Positions 13,902 to 21,824 of a stretch of DNA of 23,118 bases are shown here, piece after piece. Location of the stretch: positions 1 through 23,118 of the forward strand of contig VSNQ01000072.1 in assembly GCA_009774395.1 (NCBI GenBank). Reading direction: 5' to 3'. Positions within the stretch are counted from its first letter, which is position 1, and the number at the start of each line of letters is the position of its first letter. The translations under genes were made by a program, and so were the position numbers. The notes below the pieces were generated by a model that saw only the letters and a list, made by a program, of their open reading frames with translations, ran no database searches and was not told the DNA's origin. The stretch comes from Lachnospiraceae bacterium. GTDB taxonomy: Bacteria; Bacillota; Clostridia; Lachnospirales; Lachnospiraceae.

Positions 13902-14002
13902 ATACTCACGAACGATTAGATTTTCCTTTCTGCACAATACATATTGCCCGCTTATGCTATATGGGCTGTGAGAAATTGGAAAATCTTAACGGTCGTGAGT
14001 AT
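13902..14002. repeat. 101-bp palindromic element with ATACTCACGA ends
   Basis: ATACTCACGAACGATTAGAT at the left and the complement of ATACTCACGACCGTTAAGAT at the right form 25-bp arms that continue TTTCC. The centre has a GCCC/GGGC stem around 13946-13966. It ends 8 bp before the stop of the 774-residue gene. The 168-217 repeat shares its arms. With the CNNM hairpin, the reversed palindrome and the terminator it fills the 360-nt gap. Confidence 0.65.
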
Positions 14003-14009
14003 AACTTCT

Positions 14010-16334
14010 TTAACACATTTCACTGTAAAATCCATGTGTTTCCATAATTTCTTCTGGTATTTCAGAAGTTGTTTTTTGTATTGTCCTTATCTTTAGTTCA
14101 AGTTCCTGTTTCTTTTTCAACGCATTCCGTTTCCCTCTAGCCATTGCCACTTCATAAGGTCTTTGTGCACTAAGTTTCTCTCGAATAGACTTTTCAAATG
14201 GACAGTATGTCGCCAGCAATTCCCGTGCCACTTTATTAATTTTTAGTGCACCATTTGCTTCGCTCTTAATCCATGCTTCATAGTCAATTAAAAAGATTTC
14301 TCTGGAATTATTTCTGCCCTTTTGAATTTGCAGCTTAACCTTCTCGCGCGCCTCATCGGATAAATCGTGATTCTTACGATAAAATTGTATATAATCCATA
14401 TATTCCGAAGTCAAGGATTTTAATTTAATATCATTCCATGCCATACCCTGTATACATCTACAAAGTTCCCAGCGAAAACGCCCGAACATTTTCACCATAA
14501 TATCATCAATATTCGTAATTGTCAAAATTGGGAAACAAAATCTTCCTGGCGTATCTTTGCTTCTACTGCCGATTTCTTGCCACATAGAAGCGTTCAGCCC
14601 ATACAATGGGAATAAAATAATGTCGGGATACACATTTTTCATAATCGTATCATTACTAATTTTTAACTTGGTGTTCGAGTAAATCACTTCTCTGTAAAAT
14701 ACTGAATAATCAATTTTCATTAGCTTGCGCACGCTATCATTAATTTTCTTCTTTGTCACAAGAATTTGATCTAAATAGCCATAAATCGCCTCTTTATATA
14801 AGATCGGCATATAGGCCGTCGGCTGTCCGTAAAGAGAACGTGAATTACTCATCTGCATATTCATTACTTCGTATTCCACACGTTTTTTCATATCATTAAA
14901 CAGCGCTTTATACGTCTTTTCATCAATATCACCCTGCTTTTTCAAAGTACGGAGATTCTCGCCGTAGTCTTCATCAAAATCATTTTTGGAAGGTTCCCGT
15001 CTGCCGTCATGTATCATATCCAGCCATTCCATCATTGTAACAACAGTACAAGGTCCTTCATTTTTTTCTGGCTCTATACTACATAAAAATTCCAAATGTT
15101 CCTGATCTAACAGGCGTTCATCTAGCATTCCATAGTTCATAAATAATTCTACAGCTTTCGGCGGTGCAATCAATCCCTCCTTAATTCTATAATAGCAAGA
15201 AAGATACAACTTAAACACTATCGGCGTAATCGCTTTCTTTGCCTTCTTCACATCATCTTCTATTGACAGTCTATCTGGTGCTTCTACTAAATAATCTACA
15301 TTGCGCTTGAGTGCAAATTCATCTTCATCGCTTATGGTTCCATATTTAACTATTTGATCCATAGAATTTTTCAAGGAAGCAACATCATTGCGGATTTCCT
15401 CCTCGCGCTCCTCTTTGGTTTTCTGCACTTTCTCCGTCAACTCCACTGTGTGAAGATTTACCATTTTATTTTCAAGCGTACTAATATCCAAATCTTTCAT
15501 ATCTGGTAACTGATTTTGCAATTCTCCATACTGAAAACGCAGTTCCTCAACAATACTTGCCAAAAGCACCTGCATCTCAATAGGCAGATTTCCCTGCTTT
15601 TTCAATTCTGACGCTTTTGCACACAGATACTCATACAAATTCTGCCTTGGCTGTAATGCAATCACGTTTAATACTGCACGAATATATTCTGTCATTCCTG
15701 CACAATCCTCACGGATAGCCGCCACTAACCCCATAATTTCATTAACCTGATAAATCACCATTGCTTCACTATAGGAATAGTATTGTTTATGTGCAGCAAG
15801 CGGAATTTTCGCTCCTTCTTCATAATACGCAAGTTTTTCTTCACCGATTTCCGGTGCTCCATGATATGCCTGTAAGTCTTCTAATTCAGCAACCGCAGTG
15901 ATAGGAATCGCTAATGTTGTACAGAACGTCTTATACTCTGCATAACTCTTTACCGCGAAATCATAGAGCCGTTTCGCGCGCTCTGCCAAGCTGCACTTTA
16001 ACCTTGAAAGTTCTACTGCATACTTATACTGGGAAGAAATCATAATCGCACGATAATCCGTATTTTTAGAAATAATATTTCGGATTGTATCCTCACCAGT
16101 TACAGGCAGCGCATATATAACTGAATCTTCTAATGCTGTATATGTTGCAAAATAGCATTCTTCCCCCACTTCATTTAAGGCAATATAGGATGCCTGCGGT
16201 CGAACCATCCGAATATAATCTCCCTGAATTAATACTTTCCCTGAAAGTACAATTCCAATCTGTTTAAGCGCATCGCCGCGCGCAAATATTACCTCACCTT
16301 TTTTTACCGTGTTTTTGCCGATTTCCTTTAGCAT
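14010..16334 (-). CDS. Uncharacterised 774-residue protein with cNMP-binding-like N-terminus
   Basis: I do not recognise the family beyond the N-terminus. Residues about 5-120 follow the cyclic-nucleotide-binding (Crp-like) jelly-roll pattern: VKKGEVIFARGDALKQIGIVLSGKV, then VGEECYFATYTALEDSVIYALP. The Gly-Glu of the phosphate-binding cassette is present, but the usual Arg is replaced, so ligand binding is doubtful. Residues about 130-270 are helical, about 280-345 are a charged coiled-coil-like stretch (EKVQKTKEEREEEI), and the C-terminal half contains a conserved-looking block (YPDIILFPLYGLNASMWQEI, then GRFCFPILTITNIDDIMVKM) followed by basic helices. No signal peptide, membrane helix or DNA-binding motif is visible. 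GGAGGGG precedes the ATG inside the end of the phosphopantetheinyl transferase gene, 1 bp away, so the two are coupled. Confidence 0.8.
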   Translation of the reverse strand: MLKEIGKNTVKKGEVIFARGDALKQIGIVLSGKVLIQGDYIRMVRPQASYIALNEVGEECYFATYTALEDSVIYALPVTGEDTIRNIISKNTDYRAIMISSQYKYAVELSRLKCSLAERAKRLYDFAVKSYAEYKTFCTTLAIPITAVAELEDLQAYHGAPEIGEEKLAYYEEGAKIPLAAHKQYYSYSEAMVIYQVNEIMGLVAAIREDCAGMTEYIRAVLNVIALQPRQNLYEYLCAKASELKKQGNLPIEMQVLLASIVEELRFQYGELQNQLPDMKDLDISTLENKMVNLHTVELTEKVQKTKEEREEEIRNDVASLKNSMDQIVKYGTISDEDEFALKRNVDYLVEAPDRLSIEDDVKKAKKAITPIVFKLYLSCYYRIKEGLIAPPKAVELFMNYGMLDERLLDQEHLEFLCSIEPEKNEGPCTVVTMMEWLDMIHDGRREPSKNDFDEDYGENLRTLKKQGDIDEKTYKALFNDMKKRVEYEVMNMQMSNSRSLYGQPTAYMPILYKEAIYGYLDQILVTKKKINDSVRKLMKIDYSVFYREVIYSNTKLKISNDTIMKNVYPDIILFPLYGLNASMWQEIGSRSKDTPGRFCFPILTITNIDDIMVKMFGRFRWELCRCIQGMAWNDIKLKSLTSEYMDYIQFYRKNHDLSDEAREKVKLQIQKGRNNSREIFLIDYEAWIKSEANGALKINKVARELLATYCPFEKSIREKLSAQRPYEVAMARGKRNALKKKQELELKIRTIQKTTSEIPEEIMETHGFYSEMC

Positions 16335-16335
16335 A

Positions 16336-17040
16336 TTACCCCTCCGTTTTCCTGCTTTCTACCAATTTTTCTAAGCTGACCATTATCAGGCTATCCGGAA
16401 AATTCTCTCCTTCACTGCATACGCAGACCATATATCCAGATATTGATTCATAGATTTTAATCGGAAACTCCTGGGAATCCACAACGTTGATTTTCGTAAA
16501 ATCCTGATTCACTCTATATTGGTCTATGCCTGCGCCAATACCGCGGCCGGTAAGCTTAACACAGCTTTCCTTAGCCGTCCACATTTTATAAAAAAGTTTC
16601 GTCTGTTCTCTATCACAGTCTGCCCCAAAAGCAGCAAGCCATTCATATTCTGATTTTGCAAAAAAACGCTCTGCCATGGATAATTTCCATGGACGCAGTT
16701 CTTGTATGTCTGCACCGATTGGACCATTATCCACGGCACAAAAAACCCATTCACCGGAATGTGATAATGAATAGTGAAACTTTGTTTTCTTAATTATATA
16801 GGGCTTCCCATATCTGCCATGCCCGATTTCCTCCTGCTGCCATGTATCCTCACCATAGCCTTCACACAAATACGCATATCGCAGCAAAAGCCCTGCAAAT
16901 ATACTTCTCGCGGCTTCCTGCTTATGCCTAATTAGAACCGCACGTTTCTGCCGATCTTTGTCAAGCATACTTAGTATTTCTGACAGATTGCCACCAAACA
17001 CTTCTTCTATATTATATGTCTTTGTCACATATAGTTTCAA
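16336..17040 (-). CDS. Sfp-type 4'-phosphopantetheinyl transferase
   Basis: A 234-residue enzyme that transfers the phosphopantetheine arm of coenzyme A to a Ser of carrier proteins. Family motifs are in order: GRYGKPYI (75-82), FHYSLSHSGEWVFCAVD (88-104), IGADIQ (108-113; Asp111 and Gln113 at the Mg2+ site) and FYKMWTAKESCVKLTGRG (150-167; the WxxKES signature, Glu158). The length fits the broad-specificity Sfp group rather than the ~120-residue AcpS. The start is probably TTG at 17040; no ATG is available near and AGGGGCAGG lies just upstream. No NRPS, PKS or carrier protein gene is in the window. The downstream cNMP-like gene begins 1 bp after it. Confidence 0.9.
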   Translation of the reverse strand: MKLYVTKTYNIEEVFGGNLSEILSMLDKDRQKRAVLIRHKQEAARSIFAGLLLRYAYLCEGYGEDTWQQEEIGHGRYGKPYIIKKTKFHYSLSHSGEWVFCAVDNGPIGADIQELRPWKLSMAERFFAKSEYEWLAAFGADCDREQTKLFYKMWTAKESCVKLTGRGIGAGIDQYRVNQDFTKINVVDSQEFPIKIYESISGYMVCVCSEGENFPDSLIMVSLEKLVESRKTEG

Positions 17041-17060
17041 TTCCTGCCCCTATATCGAAT

Positions 17061-17089
17061 CTACCCCGGCACAAATTTTACCGGGGTAG
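17061..17089. terminator. Strong 9-bp GC hairpin between chemoreceptor and transferase genes
   Basis: CTACCCCGG (17061-17069) pairs perfectly with CCGGGGTAG (17081-17089). The T-rich run (ATTTTGTTTTT) lies on the plus-strand side, so it is a classical terminator only for plus-strand transcription. On the minus strand, where the genes are, no T-run follows. It may act as a partial terminator or a processing site. Confidence 0.5.
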
Positions 17090-17111
17090 CATTTTGTTTT
17101 TCGTTTAATTT

Positions 17112-18905
17112 TTAGTACTTACCAAAATCGGAGTCCAACGATATAATACTTTCATTATCTACAAAGTCATCATCGCTGCCGCTGTCAAAACTATCATCAA
17201 AGCTGCTCGTTCTTGATTTGCTTGACACAAGTTTGTATCTTCCAACCGCGTGCTCAAGTTGTCCAGCCAGACTCGAAAGTTCTGCACTAGCTGCCGCACA
17301 TTCCTCAGAAGTTGCTGAGTTTGTCTGTACAACATCTGCAATCTGTGTTATACCAGCATTTACCTGACTTACAGAATTTGCCTGATTTGCAGAAGCATCT
17401 GCAATACTGCTAACCTTTGTAGCAATACTTTCTACAGATTCCAAAATTTCTTCTAATGCTGTAGCCGTTTCAATCACAAGTTTAGAACCAATTTCAACTT
17501 TCTTAATAGAATCCTCTATCATCTCCTCAGAGGCTTTCGCCGCCTCAGCAGACTTTGTTGCAAGATTTCGAACTTCATCCGCAACTACCGCAAAACCTTT
17601 TCCATGTACACCAGCCCTTGCTGCTTCTACAGAAGCATTTAATGCAAGGATATTGGTATTGAAAGCGATATCATCAATCGTTTTCATAATCTTAGAAATA
17701 TTTTCTGAAGATTCGTTAATATCATTCATGGCGTTAACCATATGTTTCATCTGTTCATTGCCGCGGATTGCACCATTTTTAGTATTTTGTACCAATTCAT
17801 TCACTGCATTTGCATCATCTGCATTTACTTTAGCCCCTGTTGCAATTTCTTCAATAGAAGCTGTAATCTGTTCAATAGCACTTGCTTGTTCTGTAGCGCC
17901 TTGTGCCAAAGCGTTGCTTGCGCTTGCAACCTCGTTGACACCTGTTGCCATTCTTGACGCCGCATCACGAATTACAGAAAGGTTCTTATTATTCTCGCGA
18001 AGCATCTTCTTTAGTGCTTTACCCATAACATCGCCTTCACTTGCCGGCTTATATTCTGCTGTTAAATCACCATCAGCAACCATCTCAGCAATACCTGCCT
18101 GCTCACCGATATTTGATATCATTGCTGAAAAGTCTTCTGCCAAATCACCATATTCATTATTTGTTGTATAATTAATTGTCTGGTCGATATCGCCTCGCGA
18201 CATTTTCTTCGCCACCTCAGAGAACATATACAATGGACGAAGTATGGAATGTTCTACTACTATAATCGCAATCACAATACAAATCAATGTAATAACGATT
18301 GCCATCGCAGTGGTAAATGTAACACGAGTATTGATAAAATGTGCTACTGTTTGCTGTTCTTTGCCTGCACACATAATACCAATCACATTATTTGCTTTAT
18401 CTTTGATTGGAATATAATATCCATAATAATTCTCGCCATTTACATTGAGTGCTTTTGAATAATACTCTTGACCTGCACCAAGTACATTATCAATAACCTC
18501 TTGACGCGCGGTATTGCCAACAACACGTTCCCCTGCTGCATTTTTAATCGTTGTAACGACTCTCTTATCTCCATAAAAAATCGTAATCTCAACATCATTA
18601 TCTTTTGCATACTTGTCAATTAATTCCGTGTTTTGTGAAATATCAACAGAACCTTTGAACAAGTCACCATCTTTCATCACTAAATCATCCGTTGAAACAC
18701 AATTAAGTGCTGCCATTGCGCCAGAGGCTACACCCTTTAATGTTTCCGAAATCTGTGCTTCTAGTCCTTGTCGCATTGTTAATGCAGTAAACAGAACAAT
18801 AACAACACACGCAACAACCATTGGCAATGATGTTATTGACAACACAAGAAGCCTGATACTAAAGCGACGATTTGAATAATTTGTCTGATTTTTTTGCTTA
18901 TCCAT
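17112..18905 (-). CDS. Methyl-accepting chemotaxis protein with Cache-type sensor
   Basis: A 597-residue chemoreceptor. The first transmembrane helix spans about 18-42. The extracytoplasmic region (about 43-197) matches a single Cache (sCache_3) domain, with the DVEITIFYGDKRVVTTI strand, YYSKALNVNGENYYGYYIPI and NNVIGIMCAG. A second helix (198-218) precedes HAMP (219-271). The long signalling coiled coil contains the highly conserved tip IDDIAFNTNILALNASVEAA through GKGFAVVADEVRNLA (410-449), which binds CheA/CheW. The C-terminal tail is acidic and Ser/Asp-rich with no CheR-docking pentapeptide. AAAGGATG precedes the ATG. It has its own sigma-A-type promoter. The Cache ligand cannot be read from sequence, but such domains often bind small organic acids. 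Confidence 0.94.
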   Translation of the reverse strand: MDKQKNQTNYSNRRFSIRLLVLSITSLPMVVACVVIVLFTALTMRQGLEAQISETLKGVASGAMAALNCVSTDDLVMKDGDLFKGSVDISQNTELIDKYAKDNDVEITIFYGDKRVVTTIKNAAGERVVGNTARQEVIDNVLGAGQEYYSKALNVNGENYYGYYIPIKDKANNVIGIMCAGKEQQTVAHFINTRVTFTTAMAIVITLICIVIAIIVVEHSILRPLYMFSEVAKKMSRGDIDQTINYTTNNEYGDLAEDFSAMISNIGEQAGIAEMVADGDLTAEYKPASEGDVMGKALKKMLRENNKNLSVIRDAASRMATGVNEVASASNALAQGATEQASAIEQITASIEEIATGAKVNADDANAVNELVQNTKNGAIRGNEQMKHMVNAMNDINESSENISKIMKTIDDIAFNTNILALNASVEAARAGVHGKGFAVVADEVRNLATKSAEAAKASEEMIEDSIKKVEIGSKLVIETATALEEILESVESIATKVSSIADASANQANSVSQVNAGITQIADVVQTNSATSEECAAASAELSSLAGQLEHAVGRYKLVSSKSRTSSFDDSFDSGSDDDFVDNESIISLDSDFGKY

Positions 18906-18952
18906 ATAAGTAACATCCTTTCACACAAAAAACTATTAACTACTTTATTACT

Positions 18953-18981
18953 ATTGTAAATTGTTTCTCGATTTAAGTCAA
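18953..18981 (-). promoter_or_regulatory. Sigma-A-type promoter of the chemoreceptor gene
   Basis: TTGACT (18976-18981), 17-bp spacer, TACAAT (18953-18958) on the minus strand, with a leader of about 40 nt. The flanking DNA (18982-19059) is AT-rich and contains a small ATTTCATA/TATGAAAT hairpin just after sigG without a clear T-run on the minus strand. Confidence 0.65.
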
Positions 18982-19059
18982 TAGTTTATATTGTCTGTCA
19001 CTTATAAAAATTGATTTTTTTTTAGAACATTTCATATTTTTTATGAAATCTCTTATATT

Positions 19060-19842
19060 TTAGAACGTTAAATACTTTTTCATTGTATGAAGTGCATTTT
19101 TTTCCAGCCTCGACACTTGTGCCTGTGAAATTCCAATATATTCCGCTACTTCCATCTGTGTCTTTCCCTCAAAAAACCGCAGCGTAATAATTTCATTTTC
19201 CCGCTCATCAAGACGTTTCATTGCTTCACTTAAGGAAATATTTTCTACCCAATTCTCCTCCTTGCATTTTTTATCGCTGATTTGATCCATCACATAAAGC
19301 GTATCGCCGCCTTCTGTATATACTGGTTCATAAAGGCTCATTGGGTTTTGTATTGCATCTAAAGCGTACACAATATCCTCCTTAGGAATTCCTATTTCTT
19401 GTGAAATTTCCATAATCGTCGGCTCTCGCAGATTTTTCTTTGTTAAATTTTCTTTGGCGTAAATTGCCTTGTAAGCCGTATCTTTCAGTGACCTGCTTAC
19501 ACGTATAGGATTGCTGGAATCTCTGAGAAAGCGACGTATTTCACCGATTATCATCGGAACCGCATACGTACTAAATTTGACGTCCAGACTAGAATCAAAA
19601 TTGTCTATTGCTTTGATAAGCCCAATACAACCTATCTGAAATAAATCATCCACATTTTCATTGGATTGGGAGAAACGTTTTATCACGCTGAGAACCAATC
19701 TCAAATTTCCTTTAATATAGGCTTCACGTGCTTCCTGATCGCCCTGCTCTATTCTTGCAAAAAGTTCCTGTTTTTCTTCATTTTTCAGTACCGGAAGCTT
19801 TGCTGTATTTACTCCGCATATTTCCACTTTTCCCTGTGCCAT
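19060..19842 (-). CDS. sigG: Sporulation sigma factor SigG
   Basis: A 260-residue RNA polymerase sigma factor for late forespore genes. The N-terminus KVEICGVNTAKLPVLKNEE is the hallmark of sigma-G (and its SpoIIAB/Gin contact region). Region 2 (NVDDLFQIGCIGLIKAIDNF, then VKFSTYAVPMIIGEIRRFLR), region 3 and region 4 (KTQMEVAEYIGISQAQVSRL) are complete. The ATG at 19842 has AGGAGG 9 nt upstream; an ATG seven codons earlier lies over that site. It sits 133 bp after sigE, as in other Firmicutes. In B. subtilis sigG is read by sigma-F; I did not find a clear sigma-F box in the 133-nt gap. Confidence 0.97.
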   Translation of the reverse strand: MAQGKVEICGVNTAKLPVLKNEEKQELFARIEQGDQEAREAYIKGNLRLVLSVIKRFSQSNENVDDLFQIGCIGLIKAIDNFDSSLDVKFSTYAVPMIIGEIRRFLRDSSNPIRVSRSLKDTAYKAIYAKENLTKKNLREPTIMEISQEIGIPKEDIVYALDAIQNPMSLYEPVYTEGGDTLYVMDQISDKKCKEENWVENISLSEAMKRLDERENEIITLRFFEGKTQMEVAEYIGISQAQVSRLEKNALHTMKKYLTF

Positions 19843-19975
19843 AATACTATCCCTCCTATACATTTATGCCGATGCAATTGGAAACCACCGTTTCTGTGCT
19901 GCCATTTGCGGGCTTTCCATATTGCCGCGGCATATGTAATGTATTGGAAGCTATTCGTACAGGCGTATCGCAAGT

Positions 19976-20719
19976 TTAGCTTACCATTTCTTTCTTTAGG
20001 CGCTTCATAATCTTTTTTTCCAAGCGCGATATGTAGGACTGTGAAATACCGAGAAAATCGGCAACTTCTTTTTGTGTCATCTCCTTGTCATCATTTCCCC
20101 CGAGTCCGAACCGTAACATAATAATTGTGCGCTCCCGCTCACCAAGTCGTGAAATTGCTTTTTTTAATAAATTGCGTTCCACTTCATTTTCCAAATCACG
20201 ATATATTACATCTTCATCTGTTCCAAGGATATCCGACAAAAGCAATTCATTACCATCCCAGTCAACGTTAAGCGGTTCGTCAATGGATACCTCCAGTTTT
20301 GTCTTATTGTTTCGTCTTAGATACATTAGGATTTCATTCTCTATACACCTAGATGCATATGTGGCGAGTTTAATATTTTTATCGCGGTTAAACGTATTGA
20401 TTGACTTAATCAGTCCGATTGTCCCAATCGAAATTAAATCCTCCACACCAATTCCCGTGTTGTCAAACTTCTTTGCGATATATACGACAAGCCGCAAATT
20501 ATGCTCGATCAGCGTTGCCCGCGCCTCGTTTGCGTGTTCTGTTTCCAATCCGTTAATCGCTTCGTTTTCCTCCTCTGCATCAAGCGGCGGCGGTAATATT
20601 TCCGAACCTCCGATATAGTGAATTTCCTGTTTGCCGCCGGCATTTTTCCCGCTGTTCCAACAGTCCCTTTTCCCGAAAGACAAGCGTATCTTTCCGGGTA
20701 AATATAAATTTAATATCAT
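19976..20719 (-). CDS. sigE: Sporulation sigma factor SigE precursor (pro-sigma-E)
   Basis: A 247-residue mother-cell sigma factor made as an inactive precursor. HYIGGSEILPPPL (34-46) is the sigma-E hallmark just after the pro-sequence cleavage point. Region 2 (DLISIGTIGLIKSINTFNRD, then KLATYASRCIENEILMYLRR) and region 4 (TQKEVADFLGISQSYISRLE) are intact. The ~33-residue pro-sequence (MILNLYLPGKIRLSFGKRDC onward) is less clearly amphipathic than usual. The ATG at 20719 has AAGGAG 12 nt upstream; the reading frame extends further up but has no support. Cleavage by SpoIIGA, encoded just upstream, activates it. Confidence 0.96.
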   Translation of the reverse strand: MILNLYLPGKIRLSFGKRDCWNSGKNAGGKQEIHYIGGSEILPPPLDAEEENEAINGLETEHANEARATLIEHNLRLVVYIAKKFDNTGIGVEDLISIGTIGLIKSINTFNRDKNIKLATYASRCIENEILMYLRRNNKTKLEVSIDEPLNVDWDGNELLLSDILGTDEDVIYRDLENEVERNLLKKAISRLGERERTIIMLRFGLGGNDDKEMTQKEVADFLGISQSYISRLEKKIMKRLKKEMVS

Positions 20720-20777
20720 GAAACACTCTAGCTCCTTTCCAAATTCCCAAAACAGCACGCTCTGCCTCCCAACAAAA

Positions 20778-20799
20778 TTTGTTACAATTTCGTAACAAA
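20778..20799. promoter_or_regulatory. 22-bp palindrome between spoIIGA and sigE
   Basis: TTTGTTAC and GTAACAAA form perfect 8-bp arms around AATTTC. A further 7-bp hairpin (GAACTGT/ACAGTTC, near 20864-20893) overlaps the end of spoIIGA. The spoIIGA-sigE gap is 176 nt, so these may be an operator, a pause or an RNA processing hairpin that tunes SigE relative to its protease. Confidence 0.45.
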
Positions 20800-20895
20800 T
20801 CTGCACTGTTTTTACTTTTTACACATCTGACCTGTCTGTATATTATTTGTAATCTATACTTAAGAACTGTAAAACAATTCATTTTTAACAGTTCC

Positions 20896-21672
20896 TTACA
20901 GTAATCCTTGATTTAAAATCATTTGATAGGAGCCGTCTTTTGACAGTTTCCCTTTGTACAATGCGACAATCACATCTTTATGAACAATTTGACGATCTTT
21001 TTTCCAGATAATCAACTCGTCAACCATTGTTCCCTCTAATATCCCATGCTCTTTTCCAATACTGCGAAAGGGGATAACTCTGTATCTCTCTGGCTGGGCA
21101 GCAAGCCATAATTTTATGGTTTCGTTTTCCTCAATAATCGAAACCGGTTTTTGACTCATTGGTTCTGTTAGGGAATTACCGGTATCAAACAGTGCTTTCA
21201 GTTCTATATGTTCGCCGTTCTCCGTAATTGTCACCATATAAATCCTCTGTGCCCTTCTGCGGCTTTGATAATGAGCTATCAGCATAATCATTGCTATCAA
21301 CACAGCAAGCGTAATTACCCGATTCCCTTTCCATATTCCAAGCATTGCCGCACATTCCTCCAGCTTTGTATATGCAAAAGCCAAAGCATGAAAATAAACA
21401 ATACCTAGCATCTTCTCTCCGGTATCAGCATTGCCTGCCACAAGAAACATCATAAAATCTGTCGCAAGCACTGCCAAAATATAAAAAATACCATATTTTA
21501 TGCCAAATATCAATATAAGCACTGCACTGACTCCGCCAACTGATGCCGCCAAGGCAATTCGCCACGGTATCATCCGCTTTCCCATTAAGAATAATGCTAA
21601 TGTCAGTATTGCCGCATCCAGCATGGCATTCTCTATAAAATAAATATCAATGTAGATTTCATAAATTCTCAT
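20896..21672 (-). CDS. spoIIGA: SpoIIGA, pro-sigma-E processing aspartic protease
   Basis: A 258-residue membrane protease that removes the pro-sequence of sigma-E in the mother cell. Five hydrophobic helices occupy the first ~135 residues (about 13-30, 38-56, 59-79, 86-104, 117-134). The cytoplasmic part has the aspartic protease motif ALFDTGNSLTEP (Asp163), the same DTGN as in the B. subtilis protein, followed by the conserved PVSII strand and IPFRSIG. The start at 21672 (MRIYEIYIDIYF) aligns with the B. subtilis start, and the promoter lies immediately upstream, so longer readings are impossible on that transcript. GGGAGG sits only 2 nt before the ATG and the leader is about 12 nt. Confidence 0.95.
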   Translation of the reverse strand: MRIYEIYIDIYFIENAMLDAAILTLALFLMGKRMIPWRIALAASVGGVSAVLILIFGIKYGIFYILAVLATDFMMFLVAGNADTGEKMLGIVYFHALAFAYTKLEECAAMLGIWKGNRVITLAVLIAMIMLIAHYQSRRRAQRIYMVTITENGEHIELKALFDTGNSLTEPMSQKPVSIIEENETIKLWLAAQPERYRVIPFRSIGKEHGILEGTMVDELIIWKKDRQIVHKDVIVALYKGKLSKDGSYQMILNQGLL

Positions 21673-21690
21673 CACCTCCCGTACAAAAAA

Positions 21691-21756
21691 AGTATACAAA
21701 AAGCCCCATGCTTTTTTTGTCAAAGCATGGGACAAAATCATTGTTTTTTTTCGACA
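21691..21756 (-). promoter_or_regulatory. spoIIG promoter with long spacer and Spo0A boxes
   Basis: On the minus strand: TTGACA (21718-21723), 21-bp spacer, TATACT (21691-21696). The B. subtilis spoIIG promoter is known for near-consensus hexamers 22 bp apart that work only with Spo0A~P. A perfect 0A box TGTCGAA lies at 21750-21756, a degenerate TGTCCCA at 21728-21734, and TGACAAA overlaps the -35. The transcription start should lie about 12 nt before the spoIIGA ATG. Confidence 0.75.
21697..21731 (-). terminator. ftsZ terminator overlapping the spoIIG promoter
   Basis: CCCATGCTTT pairs perfectly with AAAGCATGGG (21705-21714 with 21722-21731) around a 7-nt loop. On the minus strand the stem is followed by GCTTTTTG. 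It is a standard intrinsic terminator for ftsZ whose loop and 3' arm lie within the promoter spacer and -35 of spoIIGA. Confidence 0.7.
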
Positions 21757-21824
21757 AAGCAATCGAGTATTGAAGATTTATCTCCCCTACTTGCCGCCTT
21801 AGAAATCGAAGTTTATAATTATTC

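Noticed and set aside
17653..18171. 172-codon plus-strand ORF inside the chemoreceptor gene
   Set aside because: It is fully antisense to a clear chemoreceptor, low in complexity, and shows no ribosome binding site or family.
19864..19975. Sigma-F or sigma-G promoter before sigG
   Set aside because: GAATA with CATATG occurs, but the spacing is about 15 bp, too short for the sigma-G pattern, and no GG-type sigma-F -10 is present.
20085..20618. 177-codon plus-strand ORF inside sigE
   Set aside because: It is antisense to a highly conserved sigma factor; the Ser/Arg-rich translation is a by-product of codon bias.
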